The notes under the pieces were generated by a model. It saw nothing but the letters and a program-made list of their open reading frames with translations. It ran no database searches and was not told the DNA's origin. A stretch of DNA of 64,000 nucleotides from CPC320 sp002684375 (lineage in GTDB: Bacteria; Pseudomonadota; Alphaproteobacteria; Rhodobacterales; Rhodobacteraceae). Of this stretch, positions 1 through 7,276 are shown piece after piece. The translations under genes were made by a program, and so were the position numbers. Every line of letters begins with the position of its first letter. The stretch's first letter is position 1. Where the stretch lies: assembly GCA_965662545.1 (NCBI GenBank), contig CBFIHZ010000005.1, positions 1 to 64,000 of the forward strand, in the 5' to 3' direction.

Positions 1-394
1 ATATGTTCGCGTGATGGCCAGCCGAATACCAATCTGTGATGTCGCTGTGAGAACAATACCGTTTGTCGTAACTGGTTATAAGCTTGCCTTTGTCAGCGAT
101 GACGAACAAGCTGTTGCGCGGTCGGTTGGGCCGAGCCATTCGATGATTACATCCTGCAACAGTCCATATTTCAAGTTGGCGCGCCGTTTCCCGAATGTTG
201 ATCCGCCCGTCTTTAACCTCATTCCAATCCACGGACCCTCGGTTTGGACTCTGTGATTTGACATATCCGGATAGAGCCGCTTCAGGAAGGTGTATCAGAC
301 CCGCACCGACATCTCTGTCTTGGGTCATGAGCTCACAAATATGCCGACTGTTTCCTTTGATGTCTGCGGTGGCATGACTTTGGACAATTGCCAT
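1..394 (-). CDS. carbon-nitrogen hydrolase (nitrilase superfamily), N-terminal part cut by window edge
   Basis: Minus-strand frame read from an ATG at 394 down to base 1, giving 131 residues before the window ends. The protein starts MAIVQSHATADIKGN and carries the nitrilase-fold beta-strand/Glu block LPEAALSGY with the candidate catalytic Glu38, then NHRMARPNRPRNSLFVI and SYDKRYCSH with the candidate catalytic Lys111. The third triad member (Cys) would lie beyond the edge. The family hydrolyses non-peptide C-N bonds (amides, nitriles, carbamoyl groups); the substrate cannot be told from this part. The frame opens after a TGA about 36 bases upstream of the ATG, and no strong ribosome site is visible, so the exact start is uncertain. 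Confidence 0.75.
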   Translation of the reverse strand, partial: MAIVQSHATADIKGNSRHICELMTQDRDVGAGLIHLPEAALSGYVKSQSPNRGSVDWNEVKDGRINIRETARQLEIWTVAGCNHRMARPNRPRNSLFVIADKGKLITSYDKRYCSHSDITDWYSAGHHANI

Positions 395-1017
395 GACCAG
401 CCTGTCGCATATGATTATATCCTCTTGTCAAAAAGCCCTCACAATGAATTTGGCTAACGGGGTACACGAGTTCTTTTTCAAACGGATCAGTCATGTCCGC
501 GCCCTCCATATTCTAAAATCAGCGTTACGAGGATGCGAACCCGCCGCGCGCGGTTTCATTGGATGGCACGGATATTTAAAAGTTATGGCTAGCGTAAACA
601 TCGAGACAGCTTATGAGCAAACATCTTTTTAATAATTGAGCCAGCTTGATAGGCGCACGAAAGAAACCGTTGGGCCGATTAAAATGACTTGTTTGATTTT
701 ACATTGGCAGTCACACGAAACCAAGTTCGTGGGGTCCAGAATGGAAGCTCACACATAAACCAAATTACAGACCGCAGTGATAAAATGACCGCGGTATACG
801 TTTAGTTTTAAGAGTGGCGGGCCCGTACGCAACCGTTTGGTTATCTCATTCCCGAGGACCTGTATTTACAGGTGGGCGCCAGGTAATCAAGCCAGGACCA
901 GAACAGAGCCAGCTCCCTCGGAATTGCTTAAGGCCACCGGAATGCAACCGTATACGAGAAGGACAGCACCCGCCACTGATAATCATAAGCTTCTGCCGTG
1001 TGTTTCACAAGGGACAA
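395..1017. other. intergenic stretch without a supported gene
   Basis: About 620 bases between the divergent nitrilase-type gene and mmcB. The open frames here are short, have no recognisable protein family and no ribosome sites. I see no RNA gene or repeat. The promoter of mmcB lies at the right end. Confidence 0.5.
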
Positions 1018-1046
1018 TTGACGTTGTTCTATGTTTGTTCTAAATG
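1018..1046 (+). promoter_or_regulatory. mmcB promoter with LexA (SOS) box in the spacer
   Basis: A -35-like TTGACG (1018-1023) and a -10-like TAAATG (1041-1046) are separated by exactly 17 bases. Inside the spacer lies GTTCTATGTTTGTTC (1026-1040), a perfect match to the alphaproteobacterial LexA operator GTTC-N7-GTTC. A repressor bound there would block RNA polymerase directly. The predicted transcription start falls at about 1052-1053. Confidence 0.75.
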
Positions 1047-1052
1047 TGTCAC

Positions 1053-1496
1053 ATGTTAAATGACCTGCAACCTGGACAGATTTTAGCCCGAGGGGTTACG
1101 CGACACCTGCATAGCCACGGATTTGTAACACTGCAAGAATTCCCTCCGATCAAAGGGTTACGGGCGGATGTTATGGCGCTGGGTCCGCGGGGTGAGTTTT
1201 GGCTTGTCGAGTGTAAATCGTCGCGAAATGATTTTCAAACCGATCGCAAATGGGCTGGCTATCTGGAATGGTGTGATGAATATTTTTGGGCAGTGAATGC
1301 AGATTTTCCTACTGAGTTGCTGCCCATGGACAGCGGTTTGATAATTGCCGACAGATATGACGCCGAAATTATACGCAGAGGGACACTAAAGCCGCTTGCT
1401 GCCGCGCGGCGCAAGGCCCTGATGCTGCGCTTTGCAAGCGCCGCGGCACGTCGGTTACAGCGGGTGACAGATCCAGACGCGATGCGCTCAGCTTAG
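1053..1496 (+). CDS. mmcB: MmcB family DNA repair protein
   Basis: 147 residues, full length for the family. MmcB proteins are putative PD-(D/E)XK nucleases implicated in mitomycin C resistance in alphaproteobacteria. The fold signature is visible as ADVMALG (Asp39) followed by VECKSS (Glu53-Cys-Lys55), then DRKW and EWCDEYFWAV. An earlier in-frame ATG at 1044 overlaps the -10 box of the SOS promoter, so I chose the ATG at 1053, which coincides with the predicted transcription start and suggests a leaderless message. Expected to be repressed by LexA. The 3' end overlaps the converging DUF6324 gene by four bases. Confidence 0.85.
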   Translation: MLNDLQPGQILARGVTRHLHSHGFVTLQEFPPIKGLRADVMALGPRGEFWLVECKSSRNDFQTDRKWAGYLEWCDEYFWAVNADFPTELLPMDSGLIIADRYDAEIIRRGTLKPLAAARRKALMLRFASAAARRLQRVTDPDAMRSA

Positions 1497-1690
1497 CGTT
1501 TTTTGGGCTTTGTCTGCCGGACAGTTGCAGCCGCTGCCCGGATTTCGTCGGCGATTTCTTCGGCTTCGTCGGCGGTGAAATCCATTGGAATTTCCACTGA
1601 TCCGGCAGAGACGAAAATTCTAACCATAGCCTGATCTGTGGGGCCAATTTGCAGGTTTGCCTCAATGTCACGCTCGGTGTCTATACCCAT
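1493..1690 (-). CDS. DUF6324 family protein
   Basis: 65 residues beginning MGIDTERDIEANLQIGP and ending in a basic tail (RQTKPKKR). The sequence resembles the small DUF6324 proteins of Rhodobacteraceae, whose function is unknown. The start is set by an AGGAG ribosome site a few bases upstream on the minus strand; longer readings upstream lack one. The middle is acidic (DFTADEAEEIADEIRAAAAT) and probably helical. It converges on mmcB with a four-base overlap. Confidence 0.7.
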   Translation of the reverse strand: MGIDTERDIEANLQIGPTDQAMVRIFVSAGSVEIPMDFTADEAEEIADEIRAAAATVRQTKPKKR

Positions 1691-2408
1691 GGGATCCGCT
1701 CCTAATACTTGCTTTTGTGCTAGCGTGTTCCGGTCGGGTCTGCAAGGCTCTGGCTTTTGGGGTTTATAATTGCGGCGCAGATCTTCATGTGGAGTGCCCA
1801 TGTTTTACGTTGTGCTGCTTTGGTGATTGTTGGCGTTGTAAAGTTGTTGGTGGGCGGGGGATGATCTTGAACGAAAACCATCCGTTTGAAACTTAAGTTC
1901 GCCGTGATCTCAACGGTGATATTGTCGGACAAGCTCGTGGCACGGGTGTTGTCAATAAGGCGTCGTTGGCAGTTTTTAGCAACTTGCGGGGTATAATGGA
2001 CAGGTAAATGAGCTTGGGTTCTTAACTTGTCTACGCCCCCCAAACAGGCCTTGGGAAAAGGTCAGCACAATATTTTATACAACACTGCCTAGCGTTTTGT
2101 GGTGACGATAACAGAGATATTACCGTACAGCGTACGGTTAAAATATCGTTTCTGTTTTATAAGATGTTTTATGGCTGAAATTTAGGCAGAGACGTGCAAA
2201 AAATTAATTTAGCATAGCCTTCGTATCTGGATGATCGATTGGACTTTCTCAATAAGGCGGGTGCCGGAACGGGTCTTACTTTTGGCTTTATTGCAGCAAA
2301 CGGAATTTGACTTTTTAAAAAGAAGTTTGTCTGTGAAAATCACTCTTGTAACTAATTTAAAAATTTGGTCTCTAATTCGATAGATCCCTTTGAAAAACAG
2401 GAAAAATC
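1691..2408. other. gene-poor stretch with one large inverted repeat
   Basis: About 720 bases with no protein I recognise. A 107-codon minus-strand open frame (1720-2043) has no family resemblance and no ribosome site. The notable element is the nested inverted repeat at 2110-2156, listed separately. The right part is AT-rich and presumably holds the promoter of the next gene. Confidence 0.45.
2110..2156. repeat. nested inverted repeat, possible operator
   Basis: The core is ACCGTAC-AGC-GTACGGT (2122-2138), two perfect 7-base arms. Outside it GATAT (2116-2120) faces ATATC (2143-2147), and AACAGA (2110-2115) faces TCTGTT (2151-2156), each separated by a few unpaired bases. The core resembles TetR-family operators in layout. 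No regulator gene adjoins it and there is no T-run, so it does not look like a terminator. Confidence 0.4.
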
Positions 2409-2759
2409 ATGAACAAATCAAAGCGAATGATCGGTATGGCAATACCTTTACTTCTCATTATTGGTGCGTTGGTAACAATAGATTTGTCAGTATATTTTGA
2501 TGGTAACAGTGCTTTGATTGTCGTCGGTGGTGCATTTGGTTTTATGATCGCTGCAGATGACAATAAATCAAAAGTAAAAGCCTTTGGTGACGGGGCTGTT
2601 TATATGGGTTGGATTGGATCTTTAATTGGCTGGATAGCGATATCACGATTTGTATTCAATGAGCCTACATTAGAGAGCATCGGAGCAGCTTTTTCTGTAT
2701 CATTACTGACAATTTTCTATGGATACTTGATAAAGCTTGTAACTTTTGCATTTGATTAA
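2409..2759 (+). CDS. small MotA-like membrane protein
   Basis: 116 residues with four hydrophobic segments, at about residues 8-27, 34-50, 61-80 and 88-110. The order of segments and phrases such as SALIVVGGAFGFMI and VYMGWIGSLIGWIAI recall the N-terminal half of MotA/TolQ-type ion-channel stators, but the protein lacks the large cytoplasmic loop and the C-terminal half. An AGGAAAA ribosome site precedes the ATG. It stands alone with no flagellar or Tol genes nearby and is more AT-rich than its neighbours, so recent acquisition is possible. The MotA relation is a pattern match only. Confidence 0.6.
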   Translation: MNKSKRMIGMAIPLLLIIGALVTIDLSVYFDGNSALIVVGGAFGFMIAADDNKSKVKAFGDGAVYMGWIGSLIGWIAISRFVFNEPTLESIGAAFSVSLLTIFYGYLIKLVTFAFD

Positions 2760-3201
2760 AGTTTTTTTTGTGACTTTTGAATGAGCACAGCTCAGATGTC
2801 TGTGCTGTGCATCAGCTGTCACATAGGCGGTGCAAGAGCCACCGGGGTCTGTACGGTCTTTGTACATGGTCTGTGGCTCACATGGGCTGTGGCACAGATT
2901 GGCTGTGGCAAGCGCCACCAGTACCTGGGATGTGAGGGGGCGGTGAGTCTCTACACAAACCTATAATCAAGCATTAAAATTGTAGTTTTTGCCCTCGAGC
3001 AATTAGCTATTGTCAAACAGTTAAACAGCCATAAAGGTGCGCGACCGGTCTTGCCTGTTTAAGTTCAGGGCGTTTTGTCTTTGGATTAAGGCAGAAATAT
3101 ACCGGTGACCTGCGCAAGACCACACGGGTGATAATACAGCTGGGACCGGTGTAAATTCGGCTTGACGCTTTGCGGATATATAGTGTACGCCCGACCATGT
3201 T
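2760..3201. other. intergenic stretch, no gene seen
   Basis: About 440 bases between the MotA-like gene and tRNA-His. The open frames are short and unrelated to known proteins. The promoter of the tRNA should lie in the right half, but I cannot point to clear boxes. Confidence 0.4.
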
Positions 3202-3278
3202 GCCGCCTTAGCTCAGTTGGTTAGAGCGCTGGATTGTGGATCCAGAGGTCCCCCGTTCAAGCCGGGGAGGCGGTACCA
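3202..3278 (+). tRNA. tRNA-His (GTG)
   Basis: 77 bases fold into a complete cloverleaf: acceptor stem GCCGCCT with AGGCGGT, anticodon stem CTGGA/TCCAG around loop TTGTGGA (anticodon GTG, His), T stem CCCCG/CGGGG, discriminator A (3275) and an encoded CCA (3276-3278). The base before the acceptor stem is T, so the usual G-1 identity base of tRNA-His is not encoded, and position 73 is A rather than C. This is the known derived state of many alphaproteobacteria, in which HisRS has changed its recognition rules. Confidence 0.95.
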
Positions 3279-3293
3279 CTATCCCTTTGCGTA

Positions 3294-3614
3294 TCAGTCC
3301 AACACGATGCTTTGCTGCAGCGCGCCGGTGGCGCGGTTGAAAATTAAAATGCGGTTATCGCTGGTAACCACAGCGTACCAATCGGGCCCTTGGGTGAAGG
3401 CGGTGGCGGTTGTGTCTTGCGGCAGGGTAATGCGGTCGGGCAGGGCGATCTCAGATGCCGTATCGCGGTCTTCTTTTGGGCCTGAGAAACGGATGACAAA
3501 TAGCGTGATGATGATTACCATGCCGGCAATCATCGTTGCGGTCAGTGCAGTGACCAACCGTCGCAAAAACACAAGATGCGCCGGAGTGAGCCCGGGCTGA
3601 GGAGAAGGTTCCAT
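3294..3614 (-). CDS. DUF6476 family single-pass membrane protein
   Basis: About 106 residues starting MEPSPQPGLTP. One hydrophobic segment follows (about residues 19-42, LVTALTATMIAGMVIIITLF), then a soluble domain ending in FNRATGALQQSIVLD, which reads like a single beta-propeller-type blade. The protein matches the small DUF6476 proteins of Rhodobacteraceae next to rluD; function unknown. A GTG at 3638 would add eight residues, but the ATG at 3614 looks more natural. It is divergent from rluD with essentially no intergenic space, so each promoter must lie inside the other gene. Confidence 0.75.
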   Translation of the reverse strand: MEPSPQPGLTPAHLVFLRRLVTALTATMIAGMVIIITLFVIRFSGPKEDRDTASEIALPDRITLPQDTTATAFTQGPDWYAVVTSDNRILIFNRATGALQQSIVLD

Positions 3615-3639
3615 TACTAAGTCCAAAATTGAATTCACC

Positions 3640-4638
3640 GTGGCGGAAGACCCGCCACAGCGCCTTGATAAGGCGCTTGCGCGCGATGTACCAGTGCAAG
3701 CCGCATTATCGCGGACCCGGCTGTCGCGGTTAATTGCTGAGGGTGCTGTGTTGTTGAACGGACAGCCTGTTACCGATCAGACGCGAAAAATTGCCGCTGG
3801 AGATGCCGTTGAAATCACCGTTCCGCAAGCCCAAGACAGCTATATCGGACCTCAGGATATTCCGCTTGATGTGGTGTTTGAAGACGATGATCTGGTGGTG
3901 ATCAACAAAGCGGTTGGCATGGTGGTGCATCCTGCCCCGGGATCACCTGATGGGACGTTGGTTAACGCATTGCTGCATCATTGCGGTGACAGCCTTTCAG
4001 GGGTTGGCGGACAAAAACGTCCGGGCATTGTGCACCGTATCGACAAAGATACCAGTGGCCTGTTGGTGGTGGCCAAAACCGATCGGGCACATCATGGGTT
4101 GGCGGCCCAATTTGAAGCCCATAAGGTCGAGCGCTATTACCGCGCAGTGGTATTTGGGGCGCCTGACGCCAACGATCCGCGACTGCGCGGCGTCAAAGGC
4201 GTTAATTTTGAATCCGGTAATATCATGCGGCTGACGACCCAATTGGCACGCCACAAGACCGATCGCCAGCGTCAGGCAGTGTTATTTCAAGGCGGTCGCC
4301 ACGCGGTCACCCGGGCGCGAATAGTCGAACGTTTTGGCACCCCAATTGCTGCAGCCTTAGTCGAATGCTGGCTCGAGACTGGCCGCACCCATCAGATCAG
4401 GGTGCATATGGCGCACGCCGGACATGGGTTGATTGGGGATCCGGTTTATGGTGGACGGCGCAAGCTATCCCCCAAAGCGATTTCGCCAGATGCGCTGGAG
4501 CGGGTGAAATCCTTTCCACGGCAGGCGCTTCATGCGGCTGTTCTGGGTTTCAAACACCCCGGGTCTCATCAAAGCTTGCGGTTCGAGGCACCTGTTCCCC
4601 CTGATATGGATCAGTTGATCGTATCCTTGCGGGGGTGA
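3640..4638 (+). CDS. rluD: RluA-family 23S rRNA pseudouridine synthase (RluD type)
   Basis: 332 residues when started at the GTG at 3640. An S4 RNA-binding domain comes first (RLDKALARDVP ... LSRLIAEGAVLLNG), followed by the RluA catalytic domain with the signature HRIDKDTSGLLVVAK, whose Asp is the catalytic residue. RluD makes pseudouridines in helix 69 of 23S rRNA. The frame is open from 3601 and contains no ATG near the N-terminus: a Shine-Dalgarno-like GGAGAAGG (3601-3608) sits upstream of an in-frame ATT (3613), whereas the GTG at 3640 has none. The true start is therefore uncertain. Confidence 0.88.
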   Translation: MAEDPPQRLDKALARDVPVQAALSRTRLSRLIAEGAVLLNGQPVTDQTRKIAAGDAVEITVPQAQDSYIGPQDIPLDVVFEDDDLVVINKAVGMVVHPAPGSPDGTLVNALLHHCGDSLSGVGGQKRPGIVHRIDKDTSGLLVVAKTDRAHHGLAAQFEAHKVERYYRAVVFGAPDANDPRLRGVKGVNFESGNIMRLTTQLARHKTDRQRQAVLFQGGRHAVTRARIVERFGTPIAAALVECWLETGRTHQIRVHMAHAGHGLIGDPVYGGRRKLSPKAISPDALERVKSFPRQALHAAVLGFKHPGSHQSLRFEAPVPPDMDQLIVSLRG

Positions 4639-4727
4639 GGCGCCCTTTTTGTCTGATTGATTAAAAGACCTGCTTCAGCATCGGTGGTATCAATGGCTTG
4701 TTCACGAATTTTTCATCTTTCTGGTGG

Positions 4728-4756
4728 TTGAACGGTTCGGAGTTGCACCCTAAGTA
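4728..4756 (+). promoter_or_regulatory. candidate rpoH promoter
   Basis: TTGAAC (4728-4733) and TAAGTA (4751-4756) are 17 bases apart, and the -10 end lies about 32 bases before the rpoH start. The TTGAA-type -35 is compatible with either the housekeeping or the heat-shock sigma factor of alphaproteobacteria, so autoregulation is possible. Confidence 0.45.
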
Positions 4757-4788
4757 TAGGGCAACATCCTTTTGATCTGGAGCGCCGC

Positions 4789-5685
4789 ATGAGTACTTAC
4801 ACAAATCTTCCAGCCCCCTCCCCGGAAACTGGCTTGAGCCGTTATCTGCAACAGATCCGCAAATTCCCGATGCTAGAGCCGGAAGAAGAGTACATGTTGG
4901 CCAAGCGTTGGGTCGAAGAACAGGACACAGAGGCGGCGCATAAAATGGTCACGAGCCATCTGCGTTTGGCGGCAAAAATCGCGATGGGGTATCGGGGTTA
5001 TGGGTTGCCGCAGGCCGAAGTGATCTCTGAGGCCAATGTCGGATTGATGCAGGCGGTAAAACGCTTTGATCCTGAAAAGGGATTTCGGCTGGCGACCTAT
5101 GCGATGTGGTGGATTCGCGCAAGCATTCAGGAATATGTGTTGCGCAGTTGGTCATTGGTGAAACTTGGCACCACCGGCGCGCAGAAAAAACTGTTTTTCA
5201 ACCTGCGCAAAGCCAAGGCGCGGATCGGTGCCTTGGAAGAGGGGGATCTACATCCAGAAAAAGTCACGCGGATTGCGAACGATCTGGGGGTGACCGAGGC
5301 TGAGGTGATCAGTATGAACCGCCGTCTCTCAGGAGGCGACGCTTCGCTGAATGCCACTGTTGGCAGCGAGGGCGAGGGCTCAATGCAATGGCAGGACTGG
5401 CTGGAAGACGAGAGCGCTGATCAGGCTGGCGATTACGAGGCCTCAGACGAGCTTGAGACGCGGCGCGCCCTGCTGAGTGAAGCAATGACCGCGCTGAACG
5501 AACGCGAACAGGATATTTTGACCAAGCGTCGCCTTATAGATCATCCGCTCACGTTAGAAGACCTGAGTTCGCAATATAGTGTCAGTCGGGAACGTATTCG
5601 GCAGATCGAGGTGCGGGCGTTTGAAAAGTTGCAGATGCGGATGCAAAGTCTGGCACGCGATCGAGGCATGCTGGCTCAAGCATAG
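4789..5685 (+). CDS. rpoH: RNA polymerase sigma factor RpoH (sigma-32)
   Basis: 298 residues, full length. It has region 2 (LRLAAKIAMGYRGYGLP ... FDPEKGFRLATYAMWWIRASIQEY), the RpoH-box-like QKKLFFNLRKAKAR that separates heat-shock sigmas from RpoD, and a region 4 helix-turn-helix (LTLEDLSSQYSVSRERIRQIE). It directs RNA polymerase to heat-shock and stress promoters. Roseobacters usually carry two RpoH proteins; I cannot say which this is with certainty. The start is supported by GGAG upstream, and rpoH follows rluD at 150 bases. Confidence 0.95.
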   Translation: MSTYTNLPAPSPETGLSRYLQQIRKFPMLEPEEEYMLAKRWVEEQDTEAAHKMVTSHLRLAAKIAMGYRGYGLPQAEVISEANVGLMQAVKRFDPEKGFRLATYAMWWIRASIQEYVLRSWSLVKLGTTGAQKKLFFNLRKAKARIGALEEGDLHPEKVTRIANDLGVTEAEVISMNRRLSGGDASLNATVGSEGEGSMQWQDWLEDESADQAGDYEASDELETRRALLSEAMTALNEREQDILTKRRLIDHPLTLEDLSSQYSVSRERIRQIEVRAFEKLQMRMQSLARDRGMLAQA

Positions 5686-5769
5686 TTTTGCCGCTGAAGT
5701 TGCAGAGACTCGGTTTGAACCGGCTCTGAAAGAGTTTACCAATTTGAGCTTGCGAAGCATGCAAAGCGG

Positions 5770-5800
5770 AAGAGGGCACAACACACTGCTGTGCCCTCTT
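5770..5800. terminator. bidirectional hairpin between rpoH and phaZ
   Basis: A perfect 11-base stem, AAGAGGGCACA (5770-5780) with TGTGCCCTCTT (5790-5800), closes a nine-base loop. It sits between two converging genes and can end transcripts from either side, although the T-runs are weak. Confidence 0.7.
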
Positions 5801-5880
5801 GTTGAAGTACCATAAAACGCTTTCCAGAAGGTCAGGCATACTCGATGTGCCTCTGGCAGATACCCAAATACAGCCGGATC

Positions 5881-7173
5881 TTAGACCGACCGGATGTTCC
5901 CAGCCGCTTTGTGTTTGCTGACCGTGCTTTTAGAGCTGTTTGAACCACTGTTCGCGTCAATGAAATTCAAGACCATTGGCCGGATGTTGTCGCGCCAGCT
6001 TTTGCCGGCAAAAATACCATAGTGCCCAGCCTCGGGTTCGACGTGGCTGGCTTTCATCGTTTCGGGCAAGCCGGTGCAAAGATCCAGCGCTGCAATGCAT
6101 TGGCCTGGGGCAGATATATCGTCTTTTCCACCCTCGACAGTTTTGATCGCCACATTGGTGATATTAGCGAAATCAACAACTTTTCCGGCCACGGAAAAAC
6201 AGTTTCTGGCGATTTCGCGGTTTTTGAAAATACGCTGGACAGTTGAGAGATAAAATTCGGCTGTCATGTCCATAACTGCTAGATATTCGTCGTAAAACCG
6301 GTTGTGAGCATCATGCTCCGAGGCTTCACCTTTGGCCACGGCCCACACCTGATCGGAAAAAGCCTTGTGATGACGTTCGGCATTCATAGAAATGAACGAA
6401 CTAAGCTGGAGCAGTCCGGGATAGACTTTGCGCCCGACGCCATCAAACTTGAACCCGACGCGTTGGATCATTGTCTCTTCCAATTGGCCCATCGTGACAC
6501 GGCGGCCAAAATCGGTAACATCGGTGGGCGTGGCATCCGGATCGACAGGACCGCCAATCAAGGTCAGACTGCGCGGCTGTGCGTCTGGATCTTCCTCGGC
6601 AAGATAGGCGGTGGCGGCAAGGACAAGTGGCACGGGTTGGCAGACGGCGATTACATGGATATCTGGTCCGAGACGGCGCATGAAATCCACAGTGTAGAGG
6701 GTATAATCCTCGACGTCGAACTTACCGGCGCTCACGGGGATGTCGCGGGCATTGTGCCAGTCGGTCACATAGACTTCACAATCTGGGATCAGGCTGATGA
6801 CGGTTGATCGCAGCAGGGTAGCATAATGGCCCGACATGGGGGCAACCAGTAAGACTTTTCGTGCGGCAGGTGCGCGGTTCTGGACCTTGAAATGGATCAA
6901 ATCGCCAAACGCGGCTTTGCATATTGTTTCAACCGTTACCAGATGATCGCGCCCGTCATCGCAGGTCAATGAGGTGATGTTCCAATCCGGTTTGGTGGCA
7001 ATCCGCGAAAAAGACCGCTCGGTGACCTCGCCCCATGCGCCCATCCATTCCAGTGCCGGGTTGCGGATGCCATAGAACATCGGGTGTCCCGCCATCGCCT
7101 TGGCAGTGGCACCCAACCATTGGTTCGTGTTACGGGAAGTCTCCATCAAATCGTAAAGTGCCATATAGCGCAT
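5881..7173 (-). CDS. phaZ: intracellular polyhydroxyalkanoate depolymerase
   Basis: 430 residues. PhaZ hydrolyses stored polyhydroxybutyrate to hydroxybutyrate units on the granule surface. The protein shows the family's alpha/beta-hydrolase core with VLLVAPMSGHYATLLR and the modified nucleophile box VCQPVP (Cys178), where true lipases have Ser. C-terminal GHYGIFAGKSWR carries the candidate catalytic His. I start at the ATG at 7173, which has GGAG just upstream; the longer TTG reading at 7185 includes that ribosome site. It is divergent from phaC, sharing a promoter region that holds a PhaR-type operator. Confidence 0.93.
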   Translation of the reverse strand: MRYMALYDLMETSRNTNQWLGATAKAMAGHPMFYGIRNPALEWMGAWGEVTERSFSRIATKPDWNITSLTCDDGRDHLVTVETICKAAFGDLIHFKVQNRAPAARKVLLVAPMSGHYATLLRSTVISLIPDCEVYVTDWHNARDIPVSAGKFDVEDYTLYTVDFMRRLGPDIHVIAVCQPVPLVLAATAYLAEEDPDAQPRSLTLIGGPVDPDATPTDVTDFGRRVTMGQLEETMIQRVGFKFDGVGRKVYPGLLQLSSFISMNAERHHKAFSDQVWAVAKGEASEHDAHNRFYDEYLAVMDMTAEFYLSTVQRIFKNREIARNCFSVAGKVVDFANITNVAIKTVEGGKDDISAPGQCIAALDLCTGLPETMKASHVEPEAGHYGIFAGKSWRDNIRPMVLNFIDANSGSNSSKSTVSKHKAAGNIRSV

Positions 7174-7241
7174 CTTTGTCTCCAAAGTGGTGGGTGCTGT
7201 AATTTCATTGCTCTTGCCGAACAGCCTGTAGTACGGTTATG

Positions 7242-7252
7242 CTGCATAGCAG
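7242..7252 (+). promoter_or_regulatory. PhaR operator (phaZ-phaC)
   Basis: CTGCATAGCAG fits the CTGC-N3-GCAG pattern bound by the PHB-responsive repressor PhaR of Paracoccus and Rhodobacter. It lies between divergent phaZ and phaC, 25 bases before the phaC start, so it could control both. Confidence 0.65.
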
Positions 7253-7276
7253 CGAACTTACGAGGAATATTTAAGA

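Noticed and set aside
393..632. 79-codon plus-strand frame
   Set aside because: No ribosome site, no family resemblance; it runs across the start of the divergent nitrilase-type gene.
1720..2043. 107-codon minus-strand frame
   Set aside because: No ribosome site, unusual composition with repeated Thr/Pro, and it overlaps the upstream signals of the DUF6324 gene.
3217..3600. 127-codon plus-strand frame over tRNA-His and DUF6476
   Set aside because: It starts inside the tRNA and is antisense to the DUF6476 gene, which has a clear membrane segment and relatives.
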